In this document: in pieces, positions 16,030 to 24,202 of the stretch
How the letters are laid out: each line of letters opens with the position of its first letter
Numbering within the stretch: the stretch's first letter is position 1
NCBI GenBank assembly: GCA_965224205.1
Contig: CBDCYN010000033.1
Span: 1-40,340 of the forward strand
Direction: 5' to 3'
Origin: CBDCYN01 sp965224205
Lineage (GTDB): Bacteria; Planctomycetota; Phycisphaerae; Phycisphaerales; Phycisphaeraceae
Length of the DNA stretch: 40,340 bases
The notes under the pieces: generated by a model
Databases searched by the model: none
What the model saw: the letters and a program-made list of their open reading frames with translations, nothing else
Told to the model about the DNA's origin: nothing
Position numbers and translations under genes: made by a program

Positions 16030-16173
16030 CGCCCGTCGGGGGGCTGACGGTCGGCCCAAAAATGTAGCGCCTTGCCTAGTCCTGAGACTGGGGCGGCAAT
16101 GGAACAGTTTTTACTGTTTCACCCCCCCCCAGTAAGGACGCAGACGAGGTGTATACGGATATGTAGTTTTGGA

Positions 16174-17786
16174 GTATCTGTTTAGCGTCTAGCCAGGCAC
16201 GGGAGGGCGTTGGATTTTGAAATTCTGATCTGCTGATCGCGGTCTATAATCGGCCATCGATATAAAGGGATAAGATGGCGTTCGAAGGGCTGGGGTGCCC
16301 GCTTCACCATCGGTCAGGACGACACGACAGGAACAGCCAGGATGGCTCGACCCACCTACGATCAACTGCTTGAAATCATCGCCGAGAAAGACCGGCAGAT
16401 CCTGCGACTCGAGAAGCGTGTGGCTCAACTCGAAGCTCGGGCCGGCCAACTCGAACAACGCCTCGAACAAGCCACGCGTTCGACCCAACGCCAAGCCGCG
16501 CCGTTCTCCAAGGGATCGCCCAAAACCCAGCCCAAGAAGCCCGGCCGCAAGGCGGGCAAGGCGTACGGCCCCAAAGCCCATCGGCCCCCACCCCCGCAAC
16601 CCCCCGACGAGGTCATCGACGTGCCGTTGACCCCGCGGTGTCCCGGCTGCGGCGGCGAGGCCCAAGAAGATCACGTGACCCATCAGTTCCAGGTCGAGAT
16701 CCCCCGCCGGCCGGTGGTGCGACGTTTCGACCTGCACGTGGGTTCATGCACGCGGTGTGGTCGACGCCTTCACCCCCGCCACCCGTTGCAGACCTCAGAT
16801 GCCACGGGGGCGGCGGCCTCCCAGCTGGGGCCGGACCTTCAAGCCATGATCGTCCTGATGAAGGACAAGTACGGGCTGAGTTATGGCGACATCCAAGGCT
16901 TGCTCAAGCAGGTCTTCGGGATCTCGATCACCCGTGGCGGTGCGACGCACGTCGTGCTACGTACGGCCCGACGCGGTCAATCTGTTTACGACGGCCTGCG
17001 TGACGTGGTGCGTCACAGCGACACGGTTTACCCCGATGAAACCGGCTGGAAAGTCGGCGGATGGCTGCAGTGGATGTGGGTGTTCGTGACGAAGAAAGTC
17101 ACGCTGTATGTCATCCGCCCCAGCCGCGGCGGCGAGGTGGTGCGGGACGTGTTGGGCAAGGACTATGCCGGGCGGATGATCCACGACGGCTGGTCGCCTT
17201 ACGATTCTTTGGAACAGGCCACGCATCAGCAATGCTTGGCGCATCTGCTTCGGCGGACGGGCATGTTGCTGGAGCAAGCCACGCGTGGGGCGGTGCGTTT
17301 CCCGCGGAAGGTCAAGGCGTTGTTGCTCGATGCGCTGCGTCTTCGTGATCGACGCGACGCGGGAACGATCAGCGAGCATGGCTTGGCCTGTGCCCGCGGG
17401 CGATTGCGTAAGCGGTTGGACCGCTTGCTGGCTTGGCGTCTATCGCATCGTGGCAACCGAACGTTTCGCAATCACCTGGCTCGCCACGCCGATGAGATCC
17501 TCACGTTTCTGTATGAACCGGGGATCGAAGCGACCAACTGGCCCGCCGAGCAGGCGATCCGCCCGGCGGTGGTCAACCGCAAGGTCTTCGGCGGCAACCG
17601 TACGGCTGCGGGTGCTCGTGCTCAGGAAATTCTGGGCAGCGTCCTGACGACTTGTGATCAACACGCCCACGACGCGTTGGCTTTTCTGTCCCACCTCCTG
17701 CGTGCTGCCTCCGATCAGCACCCCGATCACCTGAGACGACTCATCTCAACCGCCCAGATTCAACCGGCTAACCGCTAAACAGATAC
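16174..17786 (+). mobile_element. IS66-family element (single-gene type)
   Basis: 1613 bp bounded by inverted repeats GTATCTGTTTAGCG (left 16174) and its complement (right, ending 17786). It is flanked by the perfect 8-bp duplication GTTTTGGA (16166-16173 and 17787-17794), diagnostic for IS66. It has only the tnpC-type gene and lacks tnpA and tnpB, as in the ISBst12 subgroup. It sits between the left end of the IS21 and istA. Confidence 0.9.
16342..17778 (+). CDS. IS66 family transposase (TnpC-like)
   Basis: 478 residues. The N-terminal coiled coil (LRLEKRVAQLEARAGQLEQRLEQA) is followed by a basic Lys/Pro linker, then a zinc-binding region with CPGCGG and CTRCGRR (about residues 100-135). 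The DDE domain follows: VYPDETGWKVGG (Asp), MIHDGWSPYDSL (Asp) and TNWPAEQAIRPAVVNRKVFGGNRT (Glu), with the IS66 C-terminal block. The frame is intact and ends just before the right inverted repeat. Length and motifs are normal, so this copy may be active. Confidence 0.9.
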   Translation: MARPTYDQLLEIIAEKDRQILRLEKRVAQLEARAGQLEQRLEQATRSTQRQAAPFSKGSPKTQPKKPGRKAGKAYGPKAHRPPPPQPPDEVIDVPLTPRCPGCGGEAQEDHVTHQFQVEIPRRPVVRRFDLHVGSCTRCGRRLHPRHPLQTSDATGAAASQLGPDLQAMIVLMKDKYGLSYGDIQGLLKQVFGISITRGGATHVVLRTARRGQSVYDGLRDVVRHSDTVYPDETGWKVGGWLQWMWVFVTKKVTLYVIRPSRGGEVVRDVLGKDYAGRMIHDGWSPYDSLEQATHQQCLAHLLRRTGMLLEQATRGAVRFPRKVKALLLDALRLRDRRDAGTISEHGLACARGRLRKRLDRLLAWRLSHRGNRTFRNHLARHADEILTFLYEPGIEATNWPAEQAIRPAVVNRKVFGGNRTAAGARAQEILGSVLTTCDQHAHDALAFLSHLLRAASDQHPDHLRRLISTAQIQPANR

Positions 17787-17799
17787 GTTTTGGACGGAT

Positions 17800-19320
17800 G
17801 TGCGGCGTTATGTTCTAACCCAGGGCCACAGCAAGCGTTCGGCGTGTCGGAAGTTTGACATCCATTGGCAGACGCTTGAGAAGATCCTCGAATACCCTGA
17901 ACCCCCGGGGTATCGACGGGTCAAACAGGTGGGCGAGAAGAAGATCGATCGGTTCCTGCCGATCCTCCACCAGATCCTCGAGGACGACCGGAAAGCTCCG
18001 CGCAAGCAACGTCACACGATCCGACGGATCTTCGAGGTGTTGTGTCAACATCACGGGTTCGACGGGAAGCTCACGGTCGTGGGCGACGCGGTTCGGGCGT
18101 GGAAACGGGTGCACGCCCAGACGTTTGTGCCGCTGAGTCATCCGTTGGGTGAGGCGCAAGTCGACTTCGGGGAGGCGACGATCTTTCTCAACGGCGAGGC
18201 GGTCAAGGTGGCGTTGTTCGTGATGAGCCTGCCGTATTCGGACGCGGTGTTCGTTCGGGCCTATCCCCGCGAGTGCACCGAGTCGTTCCAGGATGGTCAT
18301 GTCCGAGCGTTTGAGTTCTTCGGAGCTGTGCCCACGCGGATTAGCTACGACAATAGCCGGATCGCGGTCAAGAAGTTCGTGGGATCCAGGAAACGGGAAC
18401 TCACGGACGGGTTTCTTCGGCTTCAGAGTCATTATCTGTTCGACGAGCACTTCTGCCTAGAGCGCAAGGCTAACGAAAAGGGCCACGTCGAGAACCTGGT
18501 GGGATATACCCGCCGTAACTTCCTGGTGCCGATCCCCCAGGTGCGATCATTCGCTGAACTCAATGAACATCTCGAGCGATGTTGCCGTGCTGAGTTGACC
18601 CGGTCGTTACGAGGTAAAGAAACGACCAAGGGTCAGCGGTTGGACGAGGAACGCTCGGTCATGCTTCCTCTCAAAGAGGAGGCGTTTGAGGCCCGTCGGG
18701 TCATATTGGCTGGAGCCAACTCTCTGAGCCTGGTGCGGTTCGACCGCAACGACTATTCGGTGCCGGTGTCGTGGGCGCATCACCGCCTGACCCTCGTGGG
18801 CGACATCGAGACGGTGCGGGTCATGCAGGGGGACCAGGTGATCGCCGAACACCTGCGTGACTGGGGCCGTGAACAGGTCCACTTTGACCCGGTGCATTAC
18901 CTGGCTCTGTTGGAGCGACGCCCCGGGGCCTTTGATGTGGCCCGTCCCTTGGAGCAATGGGATCTGCCGCCGTGCTTCGGGATCCTGCGTCGCAAACTCG
19001 AAGCCGACTGGGGCTCGAAGGGCACGGGCCAGTTCATCCAAGTGTTGCGGCTATTGGAACGGGCGAGCCTGGGTCAACTCAAGCAAGCGGTGCACAAGGC
19101 GTTGGAGTTGGGCACGGTCACCCCTGACGCCGTACGAGTGATCCTCGAGGGGCTCAAGGAACCCCCCGTGGCGTTATTCAGCCTCGACGGCCGACCGCAT
19201 CTGAGCGGTGTCCACGTAGCCAAGCCCGATTTATCCGCCTATGGCTGTCTGCTTCCGCACCCGCTCCAAGAGACGGCGTCCAGCGATATTTGCGGAGGAC
19301 TTCCGGGGGGTGCGGCATGA
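17800..19320 (+). CDS. istA: IS21 transposase IstA
   Basis: 506 residues from GTG 17800. The frame continues upstream as FWTD but meets TAG when the IS66 insert is removed, so GTG is the likely start. It shows an N-terminal helix-turn-helix (HSKRSACRKFDIHWQTLEKIL), then the DDE core with QVDFGEATIFL, RISYDNSRIAV and NEKGHVENLVGYTRRNFLVP. A C-terminal RFDRNDYSVPVSWAHHRLTLVGD domain follows. It ends in ATGA overlap with istB. The IS66 lies just upstream and may have separated the gene from its promoter. Confidence 0.92.
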   Translation: MRRYVLTQGHSKRSACRKFDIHWQTLEKILEYPEPPGYRRVKQVGEKKIDRFLPILHQILEDDRKAPRKQRHTIRRIFEVLCQHHGFDGKLTVVGDAVRAWKRVHAQTFVPLSHPLGEAQVDFGEATIFLNGEAVKVALFVMSLPYSDAVFVRAYPRECTESFQDGHVRAFEFFGAVPTRISYDNSRIAVKKFVGSRKRELTDGFLRLQSHYLFDEHFCLERKANEKGHVENLVGYTRRNFLVPIPQVRSFAELNEHLERCCRAELTRSLRGKETTKGQRLDEERSVMLPLKEEAFEARRVILAGANSLSLVRFDRNDYSVPVSWAHHRLTLVGDIETVRVMQGDQVIAEHLRDWGREQVHFDPVHYLALLERRPGAFDVARPLEQWDLPPCFGILRRKLEADWGSKGTGQFIQVLRLLERASLGQLKQAVHKALELGTVTPDAVRVILEGLKEPPVALFSLDGRPHLSGVHVAKPDLSAYGCLLPHPLQETASSDICGGLPGGAA

Positions 19321-20078
19321 GCAAGAGCACCGTCCTACTGGAACACCACCTCAAGGCGTTGAAGCTGCCGACGATGCTACGCGAGTACGCCAAGATCGCC
19401 CGCCGCTGTGCCCAGCAGAACGTGGGTCACGTCGGGTTCCTTCTGCAACTGGTCGAGCTGGAGCTGATCGAACGTGAACGCCGCGCCGCAGAGCGTCGGC
19501 TCAAAGCCGCCAAGTTCCCATCGCCCAAGACGCTCGAAGGCTTCGACTTCGCCGCCCAACCGTCGATCAACAAAGCCCTGGTTACCGAGCTGATGCGGTG
19601 TGTGTATCTCGACCATCGCGAGAACATCCTGCTGGTCGGTAACCCCGGCACGGGCAAGACCCATGTCGCCACCGCCCTGGGCATGGAAGCGTGCCACCGT
19701 GGCAAGAAGGTGCGGTTCTACAAGGTCACCGAGCTGATGACCCAGATGATGGAAGCTCGCGAAGAGCAGGTCCTGGGTCGGCTCAAGAACCAATTGGCCA
19801 AGCTGGACCTGTTGATCCTCGATGAACTGGGCTACGTCCCAGCCAGCAAGCTGGGAGCCGAGTTGCTGTTCGATGTGATCTCGACCGCCTACGAACGAAC
19901 CAGCGTGATCGTGACGACCAACCTCCCGTTTGAACGTTGGGTGGAGGTGCTTGGCAGCGAACGCCTCACCGGCGCGGCGCTCGACCGGCTCACCCACCGC
20001 TGCCACGTGCTCGAAGCCAACGGTCCTAGCTACCGACTCAAGGACGCCAAGCGGCGACGTAAACCCAAAGACAAATAA
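19317..20078 (+). CDS. istB: IS21 helper ATPase IstB
   Basis: 253 residues from ATG 19317, overlapping the istA stop. It is an AAA+ ATPase with Walker A GNPGTGKTHVATAL (about residue 110), Walker B LLILDELGYV and sensor region VIVTTNLPFERWVEVLGSERLTGAALDRLTHRCHVLE. IstB binds target DNA and recruits IstA. The overlap suggests coupled translation, standard for the family. Confidence 0.93.
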   Translation: MSKSTVLLEHHLKALKLPTMLREYAKIARRCAQQNVGHVGFLLQLVELELIERERRAAERRLKAAKFPSPKTLEGFDFAAQPSINKALVTELMRCVYLDHRENILLVGNPGTGKTHVATALGMEACHRGKKVRFYKVTELMTQMMEAREEQVLGRLKNQLAKLDLLILDELGYVPASKLGAELLFDVISTAYERTSVIVTTNLPFERWVEVLGSERLTGAALDRLTHRCHVLEANGPSYRLKDAKRRRKPKDK

Positions 20079-20193
20079 TCACTCAGGAGATCAACCAAGA
20101 GGCTGGACCAACCCTCCAGCCAGAGATACAGTCATCCCCGGCGCCACATTTTTTACTCGACGGGCGCTACATTTTCTGACCGACGTTCACAGG

Positions 20194-20568
20194 GCTCTGA
20201 CCGTGAACATCTTGCGTAGTCATCTAAGTATGAAGGCCCCGGATGCTGCTGTATTTACAATGCCCAATGCTGGCAATGTGGCGCGGATGCTTTATGACGA
20301 CATGGCCGCAGCTGATATCCAGAATCGAGACGATCACGGACGGGTGGTCGATTTTCATGCACTGCGGACAACCTTTGGCACGAACTTGGTCCGCTGCGGG
20401 GTTCACCCAAAACTTGCTCAAGATCTCATGGGGCACAGTGACATTAACCTCACGATGCAGCTATACACTCACACCCTTATCGAAGAACGGTCCGTCGCAA
20501 CAGACAAACTGCCCGATCTTCCCGACCCATCCAAGATTGAGCATGACGACGAAGCTCAGACATCTTGA
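20194..20568 (+). pseudogene. C-terminal fragment of a tyrosine recombinase (phage integrase)
   Basis: 124 codons in a frame open up to the IS21 end. It contains the C-terminal catalytic box: DFHALRTTFGTNL (HxxR), then HPKLAQDLMGHSDINLTMQLYTHT with GHS His and the nucleophilic Tyr. The N-terminal core-binding domain and the first catalytic Arg are missing, replaced by IS21. It lies 143 bases from the 3' end of a tRNA-Met, the normal position of an integrase in a tRNA-integrated prophage or island. ATG 20230 could start a short product, but not an active enzyme. Confidence 0.8.
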
Positions 20569-20711
20569 AAGTGGGGGCGCAAATGGGGGCGCTTGTTGGT
20601 CAATATCTGTCGATTTGGGTCACTTTGGAGAAGCGTTGTAGGATCAATCCCCTTCTGCTTCAATAGGCATTAATTGCTGATTAACATAGACTTAGACATG
20701 TTTCCGAAGAA

Positions 20712-20786
20712 TGCCGACACCAGGACTCGAACCTGGAACCTAGGGCTTATGAATCCCTCGCTCTAACCAGTTGAGCTATGTCGGCA
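20712..20786 (-). tRNA. tRNA-Met (CAT anticodon)
   Basis: 75 nt on the minus strand. The 7-bp acceptor stem TGCCGAC / GTCGGCA, D-arm GCTCAACTGGTTAGAGC, anticodon loop TTCATAA, and T-arm CCAGGTTCGAGTCCTGG are all present. The anticodon stem has one A-G mismatch at its inner pair. CCA is not encoded. CAT could also denote the lysidine-modified tRNA-Ile. The D-loop and paired ends favour an elongator-type or Ile2 tRNA, and I cannot separate them by eye. Its 3' end faces the integrase fragment, so this is the probable attachment site of the prophage. Confidence 0.9.
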
Positions 20787-20930
20787 ATCCTCGCATTCTA
20801 AAGCAATGTTGCCCTGTAGAAAAGCCCCTTGGGGGTGCCTACAGGGCCGTTTAATTCTCTGTCGTAGGGATAGCCGATGAGATTAAGGTAGAGTTTGGCG
20901 TTAGCCCCTGAGGTCATGGAGGACCTGACG

Positions 20931-22072
20931 ATGTCCGATCAACCGTTATCTGTTGTGTTTAGCGAGATCCCGGACCCACGGAATCCGTCGGGACGTCGTC
21001 ACCCGTTGTCGGCGATCTTGACGCTGACCACGGTGGCGATGCTCGGGGGGGCACGCAGCCTCGAGGCGATCGCCCAGTTTGCCCGGGATCGCGGAGAGCC
21101 ATTCACGCGGCTGCTGGGGTTTACCCGGGATCGCTCGCCGTGCAAAGCCACGTTCCACAATGTGTTCAAAGTGCTCGACACGACGATGTTCGAGCGGGCG
21201 ATCCGCCGCTGGCTGGGGGGTCGTCGGATCGCCGGGTGGAAGGCGATCGCGGTCGACGGCAAGCGGCTATGCGGTACACAAGGCGAGCCACTGCCGGGGA
21301 TCCACCTGCTGGCGGCTTACGCACACGAAGCTCAAGCGGCGATCGGTCAGATGGCGGTGGCGGCTTCCACCAACGAGCACAAGACCGCCCTGGCGATGTT
21401 GGATGTGATCGACGTGCAAGGGGCGGTGGTCACGGGCGACGCGATGTTTTGCCAGAAGGATCTATCGCGGAAAATCCTCAAGAAAAAGGGGATTATCTCT
21501 GGGCCGTCAAGGCCAACCAAGCTCAACTCCAAGAAGCGATCGCCGACGCGTTCAAACCCCACGACGACGCCCCGAGTTCTGAGCGTGAGCAGCGGCTGAG
21601 CCGCCAAGAACAGCAGACCGCTTCAAGCCTCAACAAGGGCCACGGCCGGATCGAAGCCCGCAAGCTCACCAGCACCACCGCCCTCAACGGCTACCTGGAC
21701 TGGCCGGGGGTCAAGCAGGTCTTTCGACTCGAACGCACCCGCACGGTCCGAAATCAGACCACAACGGAAGTGGCCTACGGGATCACCAGCCTCTCGCGGG
21801 ATCGAGCCGATGCCACCCGCTTGCTTGAACTCACCCGCGGCCACTGGGGGATCGAAAACCGCTTGCACTACGTCCGGGACGTGACGTTTGGGGAAGACGC
21901 CTGCCGTGTGCGGACCGGCCAGGCTCCGCAGAACCTCGCGGCGATCCGCAACTTGGCTGTGACGGTTCTCAACCACGCCGGCTGGAAGAATAAAGCCGCC
22001 GCCTTGCGACGCTACGCCGCCCAACCCCACGAAGCCCTTGCACTCATCCGAGGATCACCAACAGAGAATTAG
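20931..22072 (+). CDS. ISAs1 family transposase, two frames (-1 shift)
   Basis: The first frame begins at ATG 20931 (GGAGG upstream) with SVVFSEIPDPRNPSGRRHPL and carries AVDGKRL and VVTGDAMFCQKDLSRKIL. It goes off track after KKKG. The second frame resumes exactly with DYLWAVKANQAQLQEAI and runs to TAG at 22070-22072, including the HWGIENRLHYVRDVTFGEDA catalytic Glu region. A -1 move at A AAG GGG (21485-21491) joins the two without loss. ISAs1 transposases are usually one frame, so a one-base deletion in a G run is the simplest reading, perhaps partly rescued by slippage. Confidence 0.8.
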
Positions 22073-22084
22073 GAGCGTTTTGCG

Positions 22085-23019
22085 TCAATAATCGCCATAT
22101 CCGCAAGAGGTGAAGTAGTTTTGGCACTCGGTGGGCGTGACGTCTGTCAGGGCATCGGCGATGGCGTCTTGGAGCGTGCCGAAGGTCTTGGCGGCGACGC
22201 GGCGTAGCCACGCCTTGACCTTGCTCCACAGCTTCTCGATCGGGTTCAGGTCCGGGCTGTACGGGGGCAGGTACCCCAGGTCGGCGTCGACGGCCTCGAT
22301 CGCTTCGCGCACCGCGGCGGCTTGGTGATTCGAGAGATTGTCCATCACGACCACGTCACCCGGGCGCAACGACGGGGCCAAGAACTGCTGGGTGTAGGCC
22401 AGGAACGTCGCCGAGTTCATCGGGCCATCGACCACGACCGTCGCACCTTGGATCACCCCGTCGAGCCGGATCGCGCTGAGCATCGTGAGCGTCTTCCAGC
22501 GGCCGTGCGGGGTGCGGTCCACGCAACGCTGCCCGATCGGCGACCAGCCATACAGCCGGGTCATATCCGTCTTGGCCCCAGATTCGTCGAGGAAAACCAG
22601 ATGGGCCGGGTCCACGAACCGCCGGGCGATCGTGAAGTTGTGGCGGCGTTGGGCCACGTCGGGGCGATCTTGCTCGGCGGCGATCAGCGACTTCTTTTGA
22701 GCGACAGCCCCAGCCGCTTCAACGCCCGGCACACCGTCGATTCCACGACGCCCAGGTTCAGCATCGCCCTCAACTGCTTGGCCGTGATCCCCGGCTTGGC
22801 CGCCACCGCCTCACGCATCCGTTGCTCATCGGCCGCCGTAAGCTTGACCGACCCCTTGGGCCCCGGCACCCCCGGCGTCAACACGCCCCGGCGGTGCCGA
22901 TCACACCAGTCGCGAACCGTCGACCTCGCCACCCGAAACTGTCGTGATACCCCCGTGATCGTCTGACCCGACTCGGCGGCCCATACCACCCGCTTACGAA
23001 GATCCATCGAATACGCCAT
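22085..23019 (-). CDS. IS630 family transposase in two frames (-1 shift)
   Basis: The first frame, from ATG 23019, gives MDLRKRVVWAAESGQTITGVSRQFRVARSTVRDW, a helix-turn-helix DNA-binding part, and stops after LSLKRSR near 22687. The catalytic part lies in the -1 frame: HLVFLDESGAKTDMTRLYGW (Asp), DVVVMDNLSNHQ (Asp), YLPPYSPDLNPIEKLWSKVKAWLR (Glu). A one-base slip on CTCAAAAG at about 22697-22704 joins them as LSLKKKSLIAAEQDRP. The last codon and the stop lie outside the element: GAT is the end of the IS, and TAT TGA come from the target duplication and flank. Confidence 0.8.
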
Positions 23020-23066
23020 GACCTTGGCCTCCTTGCCAGAAATCTCTCTTATCGGCCAGCGGCGAT
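22091..23066 (-). mobile_element. IS630-family element, copy B
   Basis: 976 bp flanked by TA (22089-22090 and 23067-23068), with short inverted ends starting ATCGCC. It is inserted between the ISAs1 transposase gene and the ISAs1 right end. It differs from copies A and C in sequence and length, so it is a separate IS630 type. Confidence 0.8.
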
Positions 23067-23115
23067 TAATTACGCCAAGCGCTCTAAACGGCCCTGGGGG
23101 TGCCTAATCTGAGTT

Positions 23116-24186
23116 ATGAGTACCGCAAGCAAGTCGCCACGGAAGGTGGCTGCGGTGGCGTTGGAAGTCGGCACACGGACGTTGCCGCGATACGGCCACC
23201 GATTCAGCCGCAAGGATTTCACGCTCGCCCAACTCTTCGCCTGCCTGGTCTTACGCAAGTTCTTCAAGACCGACTACCGCGGCATCTGTGCCATCCTCGT
23301 CGATTGCACCGACCTTCAACGGCAGCTGGGCTTGGTCAAGGTCCCACAGTTCACCACGCTCCAGAAAGCCGAACAACGCCTGCTGCAGGACAGGCGGGTC
23401 CAACGCCTCTTGGATCAAACTCTTGTATTGTTCTATCAACTCGATCCCGCCGAACCCGGGGACCCAACGCTCACCCAACTCGTCGATCAAGCCGCCGCCG
23501 ACTCCACCGGCTTTGAGCTCGACCCCGCCAGCCGATACTTCGTCAAACGACGGGCCCGAAGCCCCGATGAAAACCAGCCCGCCACGACGTATCGTTACTA
23601 CGGCAAGCTCGGGATCATCTGCGATTGCGGCACCCACCTGATCCTGGCCACGCACCGCGGCTACGACCCCAAGCCGGACGTCGATCAACTTCAGCCGATG
23701 CTGAATCGCTTCTGCCCCCACGTGGTCCCCGAGCAACTGTTGGCCGACGGGGGCTATGATTCACAATCCAATCATGAATGGCTGCGTGAAGTCCTGGGCG
23801 TCGAGTCCTGGATCCCCGCCGCGATGGGCCGGCCCACGGACAAGTTGCCGACGGGTCCGTGGCGGTTCCTCATGGCCACCGAGTTCGACGAAGAGGCGTT
23901 CGGCCAACGCTGGCAGGCCCAGACGGTCATGTTCATGCTCAAGCGGCACCAGGGCTCAGCCCTCACCGCCCGCCGCTACCCCACCCGTCGCCGTGAGATG
24001 GGCCTCATCGCCATCACCCACAACATCATGATTGTCCTGCCCATCACAGGGTTTTCTACAGGACAAAGCAATGTCCTTGGGCTTCAAGAGCCCCGGCCCG
24101 GTTCGCAGGCCCATGAGATGAATTACTCCCTGAGTCGATGTCCGGCGTTTTGCGACGCGGGCCCTGTCGACCCAACGCGTCGTTGA
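23116..24186 (+). CDS. IS4/IS5-superfamily DDE transposase (IS4-like), reading out of the element
   Basis: 356 residues. The core has FSRKDFTLAQLFACLVLRKFFKTDYRGI, QFTTLQKAEQRLL, QAAADSTGFE (probable first Asp), YYGKLGIICDCGTHLILATHRGYDPKPD and PEQLLADGGYDSQSNHEWL (second Asp), ending in MGLIAITHNIMIVLP. The IS right end is at 24064. The frame crosses it and continues 40 codons into host DNA to a stop at 24184-24186. Those last residues are therefore not part of the transposase family. A weak GGGGGTG upstream of ATG 23116 may serve as ribosome binding site. The exact subgroup is uncertain. Confidence 0.75.
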   Translation: MSTASKSPRKVAAVALEVGTRTLPRYGHRFSRKDFTLAQLFACLVLRKFFKTDYRGICAILVDCTDLQRQLGLVKVPQFTTLQKAEQRLLQDRRVQRLLDQTLVLFYQLDPAEPGDPTLTQLVDQAAADSTGFELDPASRYFVKRRARSPDENQPATTYRYYGKLGIICDCGTHLILATHRGYDPKPDVDQLQPMLNRFCPHVVPEQLLADGGYDSQSNHEWLREVLGVESWIPAAMGRPTDKLPTGPWRFLMATEFDEEAFGQRWQAQTVMFMLKRHQGSALTARRYPTRRREMGLIAITHNIMIVLPITGFSTGQSNVLGLQEPRPGSQAHEMNYSLSRCPAFCDAGPVDPTRR

Positions 24187-24202
24187 CCCGCTTGTGAGTC
24201 AT

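Larger units (their letters stand above)
16005..20191 (+). mobile_element. IS21-family element carrying a nested IS66
   Basis: Terminal inverted repeats begin TGTGAACGTCGG: the left at 16005 and the complement of the right at 20191 agree at 32 of 33 positions. Each end has two internal repeats of the type CGGNCNNAAAATGTAGCGCC, as expected for IstA-binding sites. Without the IS66 insert it is about 2.57 kb, typical of IS21. Flanking bases differ (GGAAGA left, GGGCTC right), so there is no target duplication. It joins a truncated IS256 to a truncated integrase, implying a deletion or recombination at this element. Confidence 0.85.
20841..23095 (+). mobile_element. ISAs1-family element containing a nested IS630
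   Basis: It is bounded by AGGGCCGTTTA at the left and its complement TAAACGGCCCT at the right. The perfect 10-bp duplication GGGGGTGCCT (20831-20840 and 23096-23105) matches the 8-10 bp typical of ISAs1. The left end has two extra bases outside the repeat. It is inserted in the 5' untranslated region of the IS4-like transposase. An IS630 copy is inserted near its right end. Confidence 0.8.
20810..24064 (+). mobile_element. IS4-like element containing nested ISAs1 and IS630
   Basis: The ends share CCTGTAGAAAA (left 20813-20823; complement at the right end 24052-24062). A perfect 10-bp direct repeat AAAGCAATGT flanks it (20800-20809 and 24065-24074), which fits the 10-13 bp duplications of IS4-type elements. 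Removing the inner ISAs1 (20841-23095) restores a continuous left end and leader leading to the transposase start at 23116. The element's own length is then about 1.0 kb. Confidence 0.8.

Noticed and set aside
15124..16059. Minus-strand 311-codon frame opposite the IS256 transposase
   Set aside because: Antisense shadow: the + strand has the transposase motifs and an upstream ribosome binding site.
20575..20610. Direct repeat TGGGGGCGC ...TGGGGGCGC after the integrase as attachment core
   Set aside because: The repeat is only nine bases within one short stretch and has no counterpart in the tRNA. It is more likely the end of the integrase transcript region.
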